A DNA stretch of 64,000 bases from Cohnella panacarvi Gsoil 349 (GTDB lineage: Bacteria > Bacillota > Bacilli > Paenibacillales > Paenibacillaceae). The position numbers were made by a program, and so were the translations under genes. The stretch is from positions 4,040,734-4,104,733 of the forward strand of contig NZ_KI911563.1 of the NCBI RefSeq assembly GCF_000515335.1, written 5' to 3'. The notes below the pieces were generated by a model that worked only from the letters and a program-made list of their open reading frames with translations, did not search any database and was not told the origin of the DNA. Shown piece after piece: positions 23,411 through 31,830 of this stretch. Positions within the stretch are counted from its first letter, which is position 1; the number at the start of each line of letters is the position of its first letter.

Positions 23411-24901
23411 ATGCGCGTGTCGAATTTCATGGAATTCACCGAGAATCACCGATACTTCGCGAGCAGGGATTTCTCGCTCAGCGCGCTCGACCGCAAATCG
23501 TTCGCATGCCTCTATCAGCCGATGATCGGGGCTGTTTCGGCCGGGCTCTACCATTATCTCTATCATATGCTCGCCGAAGACGCGACCGGATACTCGGGGA
23601 TCGAGTCGCAGCGACGCCTGTTCCTCGGGCTGGGATTCGAGCTGAACGCCGCAGGGCGCAAGACGGCCGTAGAAGCGGCGTCTCGCCTGGAAGCCGTAGG
23701 GCTGCTGCAAGTGTTCCGCAACCATAACCCGGTGACGGACGAGACGATATACGAATATATCCTGATGCGTCCGCTGAAGGCGGAGGAGTTCTTCTCCAAC
23801 GTCCATCTGACGTTGCTGCTCCGGGACAAGATCGGCAAGTCCGCCGTGTTGGAGCTCAGAGAGGCGTTCTCGCCGGAGCCGCCCGCGGAGCTCGCGAAGT
23901 TCGTGAACCGCGAGGAAGCGACGACGCCGTTCTACGAGCTGTTCACGATCGGAGCCAGCGTCGTCGACCCCGAGCTGGAAGCCGGCTGGGCGGAAAGCGC
24001 GCCGTCGATGGAACGGTCTTCCGCGGTGAAAGTGCAGGAGCGCATTCTCCACGGAGAGATTATGCTGCGATTCCCGCGCGGATCGGCGAACCGCTTATAC
24101 GTGGAGCGGTTGAACCGCTCGCCGGAGCTCATGTCCCAGCTTAATTACTTAGCGTTCAAGTATGACCTGGAGACGCCGGAAATCTGCAGGCTTCTCGACG
24201 AAGACGGCATGTTCCATCCGGACGGCACGCTCGTCTGGGACGAGCTGCAGAGCCGAGCCAATCAGATGTACCGCCAAAGCCGCAAACGCGACGAGGAGCG
24301 CGAACGCTTCGTCTCCCGAGGCGAAGGCAGAACGAAGGAGGAGGCCTCGATCGCCGCGGCGGCGGCCTCCGCGATCCAATTGGAGGTGCCGGAACGGTTC
24401 CTCGCCGACGTCACGCAAGCCGCCTATAACGAGATGATTCGCCAAGAGCCGTATACGAAAGTGCTGGAGCGATATTTTCCGGGAGCGGTTCCGAGCGGGT
24501 TTATCGATATTTTCGAGAAAATAGACATCAATTATAAACTGCCCGAGCCGGTCATCAACGTACTCATTCATTATGTTCTCGGCATGAGCAGCAACCAACG
24601 GTTAACGAAGTCGTTCATCGATTCCATCGCGTCCAACATGCTCGCCAAAGGCATCGATACGGTCGACAAAGCGATTCAGTACGTCAAAGAGCAAGAGAAG
24701 CTGAACGCGGCGCTCGAGCGCAAGCGCAGCGGCGACGCTCCGGCGGCGCGAGGAGCCGCCGGAACCGGCGCGGGGCGCGGGGGCGCGAAGCGCAAGCCCG
24801 CGATGCCGGTCGTCAAGGACGACGGACCCGTACGGGAAGTGTCGCAGGAAGAACGAGAGAAGATACGCGAAATTGCTCGGCGGATGAAGGAAGAACGGTA
24901 A
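23411..24901 (+). CDS. dnaB: DnaB, replication initiation and membrane attachment protein
   Basis: This Firmicute DnaB is a helicase-loading protein, not the helicase itself; with DnaD and DnaI it loads DnaC helicase at oriC and restart sites. The 496-residue protein begins MEFTENHRYFASRDFSLSALD (from residue 7) and has a winged-helix N-terminal domain. The DnaB/DnaD C-terminal module near 375-435 is IDYxx-like: GFIDIFEKIDINYKLPEPVINVLIHYVL. Residues 440-470 are a basic, glycine-rich linker (RGAAGTGAGRGGAKRKP). The end (EEREKIREIARRMKEER) is helical. dnaI follows after 39 bases, the canonical pair. Confidence 0.92.
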   Translation: MRVSNFMEFTENHRYFASRDFSLSALDRKSFACLYQPMIGAVSAGLYHYLYHMLAEDATGYSGIESQRRLFLGLGFELNAAGRKTAVEAASRLEAVGLLQVFRNHNPVTDETIYEYILMRPLKAEEFFSNVHLTLLLRDKIGKSAVLELREAFSPEPPAELAKFVNREEATTPFYELFTIGASVVDPELEAGWAESAPSMERSSAVKVQERILHGEIMLRFPRGSANRLYVERLNRSPELMSQLNYLAFKYDLETPEICRLLDEDGMFHPDGTLVWDELQSRANQMYRQSRKRDEERERFVSRGEGRTKEEASIAAAAASAIQLEVPERFLADVTQAAYNEMIRQEPYTKVLERYFPGAVPSGFIDIFEKIDINYKLPEPVINVLIHYVLGMSSNQRLTKSFIDSIASNMLAKGIDTVDKAIQYVKEQEKLNAALERKRSGDAPAARGAAGTGAGRGGAKRKPAMPVVKDDGPVREVSQEEREKIREIARRMKEER

Positions 24902-24940
24902 TCGATTCATTCATTACTGGCCGAACAGGAGGACTGGAAC

Positions 24941-25888
24941 ATGGAATCTTTGGGTGAGGCTCTTCGCCGAGTGCCGCTATTGGATGGCGCGATGCATCCG
25001 GATCGGCTGGCCGAGCAAGTGTTGAACGATCCGCTCGTTCTGAAGCTTCGCGAGCGTTATCCGGACGTGGACGACGCGACGCTGCGGCTTAATCTGAATC
25101 GCCTGTACCAGATGTCGGCGGAATATCGCAACTGCAAATATTGTCCCGGCCTCGCGGACTGTCCGAACGATATGCAGGGCCACTATACGAGCATTACTTG
25201 CGCGACGTTGAACGGCCGCTGGCAAGTCGTCGATCAGAAGACGCCGTGCTCGAAATGGACCGCCTATACGCAGCAGGAACAAATCCGCAAGCGGATTACG
25301 AGCTTTTTCGTGGACGAGACCCTATTCGGAGCGGAATACGATCCTTCGGAAATGCTGGATCTTGACGAGAGCAGGGAACCGGCCGTCATCGATCTGATCA
25401 GCTACATCGAGAAGACCCGCCAAGAAGGGCTGCAGAAGAAAGGCTTGTATTTGCAAGGCAACTTCGGCACCGGCAAAACCTATTTGGCGGGTTTTATGCT
25501 AAAGGAGCTTGCCAAGGAAGGCTTCTCCGGCGTTATCGTCTACATGCCGGAGTTCGTGGAAGACGCCAAAGCGCTCATGCTGGAGCCGCAGCAGCTTAAA
25601 GAGACGATCTCGCTGATGAAGGAAGCGGATCTGCTCGTCTTCGACGATATCGGCGCGGAAAATTTAAGCCCTTGGGTACGCGACCATGTGCTGGGGGCGA
25701 TTCTGAACTACCGGATGAACCGCAAACCTACCTTTTACACGTCGAACCACGACTTGGACGCGCTGGAGAAGCACTTCAGCTTTACGCATAAAGAGGGCGA
25801 GGAACTGCACAAAGGACAACGTCTGATGGACCGCGTCAGGCCGTTCGTCGACGTCGTGCACGTGCGGGGGCGCAACCAGCGCGGATAA
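24941..25888 (+). CDS. dnaI: DnaI, primosomal helicase loader (AAA+)
   Basis: DnaI loads the replicative helicase. The 315-residue protein has an N-terminal zinc-binding module with CKYC near 67 and further cysteines (LADC, ITC). The C-terminal AAA+ domain has Walker A GNFGTGKT near 174-181, Walker B LLVFDDIGAE near 234-243 and sensor region YTSNHDLDAL near 266. Start ATG with AGGAGG upstream. It ends the dnaB-dnaI operon; a hairpin at 25932-25960 follows. Confidence 0.94.
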   Translation: MESLGEALRRVPLLDGAMHPDRLAEQVLNDPLVLKLRERYPDVDDATLRLNLNRLYQMSAEYRNCKYCPGLADCPNDMQGHYTSITCATLNGRWQVVDQKTPCSKWTAYTQQEQIRKRITSFFVDETLFGAEYDPSEMLDLDESREPAVIDLISYIEKTRQEGLQKKGLYLQGNFGTGKTYLAGFMLKELAKEGFSGVIVYMPEFVEDAKALMLEPQQLKETISLMKEADLLVFDDIGAENLSPWVRDHVLGAILNYRMNRKPTFYTSNHDLDALEKHFSFTHKEGEELHKGQRLMDRVRPFVDVVHVRGRNQRG

Positions 25889-25931
25889 GCGGCATCGACA
25901 TTTATCATTTATTTTTATAAGTCCGTATTGA

Positions 25932-25960
25932 CAGGGAGCTAGGCTCCCTGTTATTATTTT
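25932..25960 (+). terminator. Terminator of dnaI overlapping a TTGACA box
   Basis: CAGGGAGC (25932-25939) pairs perfectly with GCTCCCTG (25943-25950) around TAG, followed by TTATTATTTT. The same bases also read TTGACA (25928-25933), 18 bases, TATTAT (25952-25957), a possible promoter for the sulfate operon. Confidence 0.7.
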
Positions 25961-25980
25961 CCCAATACCAAGTAAGTGGG

Positions 25981-26008
25981 TAGGAATTATAAAGTTTGTA
26001 GGAATTAT
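25981..26008 (+). promoter_or_regulatory. Direct repeat upstream of the sulfate operon
   Basis: TAGGAATTAT occurs at 25981-25990 and 25999-26008, an 18-base step, about 75 bases before the binding-protein gene. Paired GGAATT half-sites here suggest a regulator of sulfur genes (CymR-like or LysR-type), which is inference. Confidence 0.4.
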
Positions 26009-26081
26009 CGGGTAACCGACCGAGGCGACCGGACGAACCGGAGCGATAACGGAAAAAGAAAAAACATTGGGGTGCATAATC

Positions 26082-27197
26082 ATGACCGTATTGAAAAAAT
26101 TCCAATTTATCCTTATCGCCGCATTAATCCTGACCTTGCTATCCGCTTGCGGTTCCAAGAACGATAACAAAGAACCGGCGGCTTCTCCGTCGGGAGCGAG
26201 CCCAAGCGCGACAGCGAGCGAGTCTAACGGCGAGTCTTCGGCGGAGCCGAGCAAAGTTCCGGATCCGATCGAGTTGCTGAACGTCTCTTACGATCCGACC
26301 CGCGAGCTGTACGAAGCGTTCAATGCAAGCTTCGCCGAATATTGGAAGCAAACGACCGGAGGCAAAATCACGATCAAGCAATCCCACGGCGGTTCAGGCA
26401 AGCAAGGCCGCGCGGTAATCGACGGTTTGGAGGCGGACGTCGTCACGCTCGCGCTCGGCTACGATATCGACGCGATCGCGGACGCGGGCTTGCTGAAAGC
26501 CGATTGGCAGAAGTCCTACGAGCAGAACAGCACGCCGTACACGTCGACGATCGTGTTCCTCGTACGCAAAGGAAATCCGAAAGGCATTAAAGACTGGAAC
26601 GATCTGATCAAGGACGGCGTGGGCGTCATTACGCCGAATCCGAAGACGTCCGGCGGCGCCCGTTGGAACTACCTCGCGGCATGGGGCTACGCCCAGAAGA
26701 CGCTCGGTTACGACGAAGCGCAAACGCTCGATTTTCTGAAGAAGCTGTTCAAGAACGTGCCGGTGCTCGATACGGGCGCCCGCGGTTCCACGACGACGTT
26801 CGTCGAGAAAGGAATCGGCGACGTGTTGCTCGCTTGGGAGAACGAAGCTTACTTGGCGCTTAAGGAGTACGGCGACGATTACGAGATCGTCACTCCGTCC
26901 CTCAGCATTCTGGCCGAACCTCCCGTAGCGATCGTCGACAAGAACGTAGACAAGAAGGGGACCCGCGAAGCGGCGGACGCTTACCTGAAGTACTTATACA
27001 CCGAGCAAGGGCAAGAGATCGCGGCGCAGAACTTCTATCGTCCGCGTCTGCAATCGGTCGCCGACAAATTCAAAGACCAGTTCGGGGAATTAAGCTTGCT
27101 GACGATCGATCAGGATTTCGGCGGCTGGAAAGAAGCGCAAACGAAGCATTTTGCCGACGGCGGCACGTTCGATCAAATTTATACGCCGGGATCCTAA
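26082..27197 (+). CDS. sbp: Sulfate/thiosulfate ABC transporter substrate-binding lipoprotein
   Basis: This 371-residue exported lipoprotein has a signal peptide ending in the lipobox LLSACG (cysteine near residue 23), then a serine/alanine-rich linker to about residue 60. Sulfate-binding family marks are [25 protein letters not shown] near 107, [13 protein letters not shown] near 128, [19 protein letters not shown] near 187 and the late FYRPR stretch. It captures sulfate outside the membrane. ATG 26082 follows TTGGGGTG at a good distance. It is the first gene of sbp-cysT-cysW-yezD. Confidence 0.93.
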   Translation: MTVLKKFQFILIAALILTLLSACGSKNDNKEPAASPSGASPSATASESNGESSAEPSKVPDPIELLNVSYDPTRELYEAFNASFAEYWKQTTGGKITIKQSHGGSGKQGRAVIDGLEADVVTLALGYDIDAIADAGLLKADWQKSYEQNSTPYTSTIVFLVRKGNPKGIKDWNDLIKDGVGVITPNPKTSGGARWNYLAAWGYAQKTLGYDEAQTLDFLKKLFKNVPVLDTGARGSTTTFVEKGIGDVLLAWENEAYLALKEYGDDYEIVTPSLSILAEPPVAIVDKNVDKKGTREAADAYLKYLYTEQGQEIAAQNFYRPRLQSVADKFKDQFGELSLLTIDQDFGGWKEAQTKHFADGGTFDQIYTPGS

Positions 27198-27225
27198 TGG
27201 TGCAACCGGTAAGAGGGGTTAATTC

Positions 27226-28074
27226 ATGATGCGTCAACGCAAAGCGGACCGGGTGCTCCCCGGGCTTAATCTCTCGCTTGGATTCACGGTCGCTTACGTT
27301 AGCTTGATCGTCCTTATTCCGTTAGCGGCTCTGGTGATCAAATCGTTCGATCTTTCCATGTCGGAGTGGTGGGATGCCGTAACGGACGCGCGGGTGGTCG
27401 CTTCGTATAAGCTGAGCTTGCTTACCTCTTTTTACGCGGCGGTAGTGAATCTCGTATTCGGTCTTTTGCTCGCATGGGTGCTCGTTCGGTACCGTTTTCC
27501 GGGCAAAAGAATCATCGACGGTCTCATCGACCTTCCTTTCGCGCTGCCTACGGCGGTAGCGGGCATTGCCCTTACGACGATCTACGCGCCGAAGGGATGG
27601 ATCGGATCGCTGCTCGAACCGCTCGGAATCAAGGTAGCCTACACGCCGCTCGGCATTACGATCGCGCTTATATTCATCGGGTTGCCGTTCGTCGTTCGAA
27701 CGGTGCAGCCGGTGCTGCAGGATATGGAATCCGATATGGAGGAAGCAGCCGTGTTGCTAGGCGCATACCGCTCACGCACGTTCCGCAAGGTCATCTTGCC
27801 GGAGCTGCTGCCTCCGCTGTTAACCGGATTCGCGCTGGCTTTCGCCCGCGGAATCGGGGAATACGGCTCGGTCGTGTTCATCTCCGGTAACATGCCGATG
27901 AAAACCGAAATCGCGCCGCTCCTGATTATCACGAAGCTGGAGCAGTATCAATACAGTCAAGCGGCCGCCGTGGCGGTCGGACTGCTCCTCGTCTCGTTCG
28001 TTTTGTTGCTCTTCATTAACCTTCTGCAAAGATGGTCTAACCGCCGCCTGCGCAGCGTAACGAAAGGAGCGTGA
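27226..28074 (+). CDS. cysT: Sulfate ABC transporter permease CysT
   Basis: This 282-residue permease has six predicted membrane helices and the binding-protein-dependent EAA loop near residues 172-192 ([19 protein letters not shown]), which docks on the ATPase. [21 protein letters not shown] near 100-120 is typical of CysT. It forms the membrane channel with CysW, encoded four bases downstream. Start ATG ATG with AGAGGGG upstream. Confidence 0.92.
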   Translation: MMRQRKADRVLPGLNLSLGFTVAYVSLIVLIPLAALVIKSFDLSMSEWWDAVTDARVVASYKLSLLTSFYAAVVNLVFGLLLAWVLVRYRFPGKRIIDGLIDLPFALPTAVAGIALTTIYAPKGWIGSLLEPLGIKVAYTPLGITIALIFIGLPFVVRTVQPVLQDMESDMEEAAVLLGAYRSRTFRKVILPELLPPLLTGFALAFARGIGEYGSVVFISGNMPMKTEIAPLLIITKLEQYQYSQAAAVAVGLLLVSFVLLLFINLLQRWSNRRLRSVTKGA

Positions 28075-28078
28075 GCGT

Positions 28079-28951
28079 ATGGCAGGAATCGTCACGAATC
28101 CGCGTTCTGGCAAGAACGCCGATACGCGCCCCCATCTAACGGAATCCGGATTGATCCGGTGGGTGCTGATCGGAGCCGCGCTGCTCTTCGTAGGTTTGAT
28201 CGTCGTGCTGCCGATGATCACGGTCATCTCCGAGTCGCTGCGCAAAGGATGGGACGCCTATCTCGAAGCGCTGAAGGATCCGGATGCAATGGCCGCCCTC
28301 AGGCTGACGCTCATTACGGCAGCCATCGCCGTACCGCTCAATACGATATTCGGCGTTGCCGCCGCGTGGGCGATCACGAAGTTCAAGTTCCGCGGCAAAA
28401 ACCTGCTTATTACGCTGATCGATCTTCCGTTCGCGGTATCGCCGATCGTCAGCGGGCTCATCTACGTGCTGCTGTTCGGGGCGCAAGGATTCCTTGGGCC
28501 GTGGTTGGACAGTCGCGATATCGATATTATTTTCGCGACGCCGGGCATCGTTCTCGCGACGATGTTCGTCACGTTTCCCTTCGTGGCGAGGGAGCTTATC
28601 CCGATCATGGAGGCGCAAGGCGTGCAGGACGAGGAAGCCGCGGTAAGCCTCGGCGCCAGAGGGTGGCGAATCTTCTTCAAGGTGACGCTGCCGAACATCA
28701 AGTGGGGGCTGCTATACGGCATGATTCTGTGCAACGCGCGGGCGATGGGCGAATTCGGCGCCGTGTCGGTCGTATCCGGTCACATACGGGGCGAGACGAA
28801 CACGTTGCCGCTTCATATCGAGATTCTGTACAACGAGTATCAATTCAGCGCTTCGTTCGCCGTTGCTTCGTTGTTGATGCTGCTTGCTATCGTCACGTTG
28901 ATTATTAAGTCCATACTGGAAAGCAGAATGAGCAAGGAACACGAGAGTTAG
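28079..28951 (+). CDS. cysW: Sulfate ABC transporter permease CysW
   Basis: This 290-residue partner permease to CysT has six membrane helices and an EAA loop near 180-200 (QDEEAAVSLGARGWRIFF). MGEFGAVSVVSGHIRGETNTLPLHIE near 223-248 is diagnostic for CysW. It follows cysT after four bases. No cysA ATPase gene follows; instead the small yezD gene closes the operon, so the ATPase must be encoded elsewhere or be shared. Confidence 0.92.
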   Translation: MAGIVTNPRSGKNADTRPHLTESGLIRWVLIGAALLFVGLIVVLPMITVISESLRKGWDAYLEALKDPDAMAALRLTLITAAIAVPLNTIFGVAAAWAITKFKFRGKNLLITLIDLPFAVSPIVSGLIYVLLFGAQGFLGPWLDSRDIDIIFATPGIVLATMFVTFPFVARELIPIMEAQGVQDEEAAVSLGARGWRIFFKVTLPNIKWGLLYGMILCNARAMGEFGAVSVVSGHIRGETNTLPLHIEILYNEYQFSASFAVASLLMLLAIVTLIIKSILESRMSKEHES

Positions 28952-28980
28952 AAGGATAAAGGACTAGTGGAGGGATTAGG

Positions 28981-29190
28981 ATGGCGAAACCGGTAGAAGT
29001 AGACGATCGTTGGCTCGCTCGAATCGCCGAGCAAGTGAACGGGCTCGAGTACGGCGAGGTGAACATCGTCGTGCACGACGGCAGAATCGTGCAGATCGAG
29101 CGCAAGGAACGCCGCCGCTACGACGACGGTGCGTCGTCCGTGCAGCGAACGGTGCATTCGGTAGACAGAAAAGAGCGCAAGCAAGGCTAG
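28981..29190 (+). CDS. yezD: YezD-family protein (DUF2292)
   Basis: This 69-residue cytoplasmic protein has the DUF2292 core RIAEQVNGLEYGEVNIVVHDGRI-type strand-turn-strand near 13-35, QIERKERRR and then a basic tail. The family is often placed beside sulfate or sulfonate transport genes, as here. The start has GGAGGGATTAGG upstream, 29 bases after cysW. The role is unknown; a sulfur-metabolism link is from context. Confidence 0.8.
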   Translation: MAKPVEVDDRWLARIAEQVNGLEYGEVNIVVHDGRIVQIERKERRRYDDGASSVQRTVHSVDRKERKQG

Positions 29191-29241
29191 GGCAGGATAG
29201 GGCAGGGGCAGGGCAGAGCAGAGCAAGGCAGAGCAGGGCGA
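29189..29241 (+). repeat. Purine-rich GGGCA/GAGCA low-complexity tract
   Basis: About 50 bases just after yezD are built from short GGCAG/GAGCA words (AGGGCAG, AGAGCAG, AAGGCAG). They form an irregular 5-7-base tandem repeat between the stop codon and the terminator. Confidence 0.7.
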
Positions 29242-29249
29242 TAAAGCCG

Positions 29250-29300
29250 ACAAAAAAACGCATTCCGGACTCCCGAGGGAGAGTGGAATGCGTTTTTGTC
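29250..29300. terminator. Bidirectional terminator between yezD and yqzM
   Basis: ACAAAAAAACGCATTCC pairs with GGAATGCGTTTTTGT across a GC-rich inner part. A and T tracts on both sides serve both convergent genes. Confidence 0.9.
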
Positions 29301-29311
29301 GTTCGTTCGGC

Positions 29312-29458
29312 TTACGAAATGATAAATTTAATGACAACCGCGGCGGTAAACACCACGAACATGAAGCCGAACATGGCGAAAAAGCCCATTGCCGTATCTT
29401 GCAAATCGTCGCGCGGTTCTTCGTTAATATGTTGACGCGGATCTCTTACGTTCTCCAT
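29312..29458 (-). CDS. yqzM: YqzM-like single-helix membrane protein
   Basis: This 48-residue protein begins MENVRDPRQHINEEPRDD and ends in one hydrophobic helix (MGFFAMFGFMFVVFTAAVVIKFI). The pattern resembles the small B. subtilis YqzM family. It is supported by AGGAGG (29464-29469) 5-6 bases before the ATG at 29458 and by the terminator that follows. The longer open frame upstream in the same phase is antisense to uvrC and is not coding. Function unknown. Confidence 0.75.
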   Translation of the reverse strand: MENVRDPRQHINEEPRDDLQDTAMGFFAMFGFMFVVFTAAVVIKFIIS

Positions 29459-29635
29459 GGTAAGCCTCCTGAGACATTCGATACTGTTAGTATACCCAAC
29501 TTCGCTTTTTGTTGTAAAGATAGCTCGTGCGCAGGGCGGTGACAAGTTTGCGACAACGCCGCCGGAGTCGAACCCGCAAAGGACGCGGCTGTGATACAAT
29601 ATAGGACGAATACCGAAGGAATCGAGGTGTCTCGC

Positions 29636-31576
29636 ATGGATCGTTCGACGCCGCAAGCCGGAAGCCGCGAACAGGCGATGGTAGGTATCCGTCATAAGCT
29701 TGCGCTGCTCCCGGACCAGCCGGGCTGCTACCTGATGAAAAACGGCGAAGGCCGCATTATATACGTCGGCAAGGCGAAAGTGCTGAAGAATCGCGTGCGT
29801 TCCTATTTCATCGGGAGCCATGACGGCAAGACGCAGAAGCTTGTCTCGGAAATCCGGGACTTCGAATATATCGTAACGGCCAGCAACACGGAATCGCTCA
29901 TTCTCGAGTGCAATTTGATCAAAGAGCACATGCCGAGATATAACGTCCTGCTGAAGGACGATAAGTCGTTCCCGTATCTGAAAATCACCCACGAAAAGCA
30001 TCCGAAGCTCGAGGTAACGCGGAGGGTCGTGAAGGACAAAGGGAAATATTTCGGTCCGTACCCGAACGCGTTCGCCGCCCAGCAGACGAAGAAGCTGCTC
30101 GACCGGCTGTATCCGCTTCGCAAATGCAACGTGCTGCCGGACAAAGTGTGCCTCTATTATCATCTCGGCCAATGCGTCGCTCCTTGCGAGCATCCGGTCG
30201 AGCAATCGCAGTACGACGAGATGATCGGCGAGATTACGCGGTTTCTGAACGGCGGTCATACCGACATCAAGCGCGAGTTGAAGCGCAAAATGGAGGAAGC
30301 CGCCGAAGAGCTTCAGTTCGAGCGGGCCCGCGAGTACCGCGATCAAATTACGGCGATCGACGCGCTGATGGAGAAGCAGACGATCAATATCAACGACGCG
30401 ATGGATCGCGACGTCTTCGGCTATGCCGTCGACAAAGGCTGGATGTGCGTGCAAATTCTGTACATGCGCCAAGGCAAAATGAATCAGCGGCACATGTCCG
30501 TATTTCCGTATTACGGCGAGCCTTATGAGGATTTTCTTAGCTATGTTACCCAATACTACAGCGACAATCCCGCGCTTCCCCGCGAGATGCTGCTGCCGCT
30601 GCCTCCGGAAGAAGCGGCGGAAGATGGCGAGGCCGAAGGGGCGCCTAAGGAAAGCGAGATCGCGCTGACGAGAAAGCTTGCACAGGAAGAAGGCGAATCT
30701 TCAGCCGCCGATTCGGCCGCGGACGAGGGAGGGGAGATCGGCGATTCCCTGCGTCGCTGGCTGAAGATCAAGGTCGCGTTCCCTCGCAGAGGTACGAAGA
30801 AGCAGCTCGTCGCGATGGCGTGCGACAACTCGCGCGTGGCGCTGGAGGAGAAGTTCAAGCTGATCGAGCGGGACGAGACGCGCACCGTGAAGGCGGCGGA
30901 CGGCTTGGCCGAGCTGCTCGGCATCTCCAGCGCGCACCGGATCGAGGCGTTCGATAACTCGAACATTCAAGGCGCGTCGCCGGTATCCGCGATGGTCGTG
31001 TTCACGGACGGCAAGCCGGACAAGAAAGAGTACCGCAAGTACAACGTGCGTTCCGTGGAAGGGCCGGACGACTATCAGACGATGCGCGAAGTCGTCCGCA
31101 GACGGTACGAGCGGGTGCTGAAGGAAGGGCTGCCGCTGCCGGACTTGATTGTCATCGACGGCGGCCGAACGCATATCGCCGCGGTCATGGACGTGCTGAC
31201 GAACGAGCTGGGCCTCGACGTGCCGGTGTGCGGATTGGCCAAGGACGCCAAGCACCGCACGGCGGAGCTGCTCGTCGGCGACCCGCCGGAGCCCGTGCCG
31301 ATGGCGCGCGACAGCCAGGAGTTCTATCTGCTGACGCGCATCCAAGACGAGGTGCATCGCTTCGCGATTACGTTCCACCGCGAGAAGCGGGCGAAGTCGA
31401 TGGTCGCCTCCAAGCTCGACGCCATCCCCGGCATCGGGGAGAAGCGCCGCAAGCAGCTGCTGAAGCATTTCGGGTCGCTTAAGGCGATCAAGGAAGCGGA
31501 AGTCGAAGACTTCAAGGCGGTATCGATCGGCGAGGCGCTGGCGGAACGCATCCTCGAGGCGTTGAACGCGGAGTAG
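29636..31576 (+). CDS. uvrC: Excinuclease ABC subunit C
   Basis: UvrC makes both incisions in nucleotide excision repair. The 646-residue protein has the GIY-YIG nuclease domain at the N terminus ([12 protein letters not shown]...[10 protein letters not shown], about 20-45), a UvrB-binding UVR motif near 210-240 ([17 protein letters not shown]), the RNase-H-like domain with [11 protein letters not shown] near 430 and VIDGGRTH near 500, and a C-terminal helix-hairpin-helix pair ([13 protein letters not shown]). ATG 29636 has GAGGTG upstream. An acidic linker near 315-375 is longer than usual and low in complexity ([17 protein letters not shown]). Confidence 0.96.
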   Translation: MDRSTPQAGSREQAMVGIRHKLALLPDQPGCYLMKNGEGRIIYVGKAKVLKNRVRSYFIGSHDGKTQKLVSEIRDFEYIVTASNTESLILECNLIKEHMPRYNVLLKDDKSFPYLKITHEKHPKLEVTRRVVKDKGKYFGPYPNAFAAQQTKKLLDRLYPLRKCNVLPDKVCLYYHLGQCVAPCEHPVEQSQYDEMIGEITRFLNGGHTDIKRELKRKMEEAAEELQFERAREYRDQITAIDALMEKQTININDAMDRDVFGYAVDKGWMCVQILYMRQGKMNQRHMSVFPYYGEPYEDFLSYVTQYYSDNPALPREMLLPLPPEEAAEDGEAEGAPKESEIALTRKLAQEEGESSAADSAADEGGEIGDSLRRWLKIKVAFPRRGTKKQLVAMACDNSRVALEEKFKLIERDETRTVKAADGLAELLGISSAHRIEAFDNSNIQGASPVSAMVVFTDGKPDKKEYRKYNVRSVEGPDDYQTMREVVRRRYERVLKEGLPLPDLIVIDGGRTHIAAVMDVLTNELGLDVPVCGLAKDAKHRTAELLVGDPPEPVPMARDSQEFYLLTRIQDEVHRFAITFHREKRAKSMVASKLDAIPGIGEKRRKQLLKHFGSLKAIKEAEVEDFKAVSIGEALAERILEALNAE

Positions 31577-31593
31577 GGGACGGAATCGCACGA

Positions 31594-31772
31594 AATAGCG
31601 CGGTGACGTCGAGTTACCGAGGCATAAGTGGCGGGATCGCACGAAATAACGCGGAGACGCCGAGTTACCGAGGCATAAGTGACGGGATCGCACGAAATAG
31701 CGCGGTGACGTCGAGTTACCGATAATAAATTGGCTCAACGCCATGCAATAGCGCGATAATATCGCGTTACTG
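31594..31772. repeat. Phased array C, exact 51-bp step, ending in a terminator loop
   Basis: Units beginning AATARCGCG lie at 31594, 31645, 31696 and 31747, each exactly 51 bases apart. The first three also share the surrounding 51 bases (GGATCGCACGAA before, TCGAGTTACCGAGGC after). The fourth is a perfect CGCGATA-A-TATCGCG palindrome forming the loop of the following terminator. Confidence 0.85.
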
Positions 31773-31790
31773 CACGGCGTTGAGCCTTTT
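31732..31790 (+). terminator. Terminator of uvrC with nested palindrome
   Basis: GGCTCAACGCC (31732-31742) pairs with GGCGTTGAGCC (31776-31786), followed by TTTT. A second inner hairpin (CGCGATAATATCGCG) sits in the loop and coincides with the fourth 51-bp array unit. Confidence 0.8.
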
Positions 31791-31830
31791 CATTGTTCCT
31801 GAGCGAAGGGGATATCGTTATAAAGGCGCT

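Noticed and set aside
29459..30553. Upstream extension of the yqzM frame (to 413 codons)
   Set aside because: The extension is antisense to uvrC; the AGGAGG site and hydrophobic helix support only the last 48 codons.
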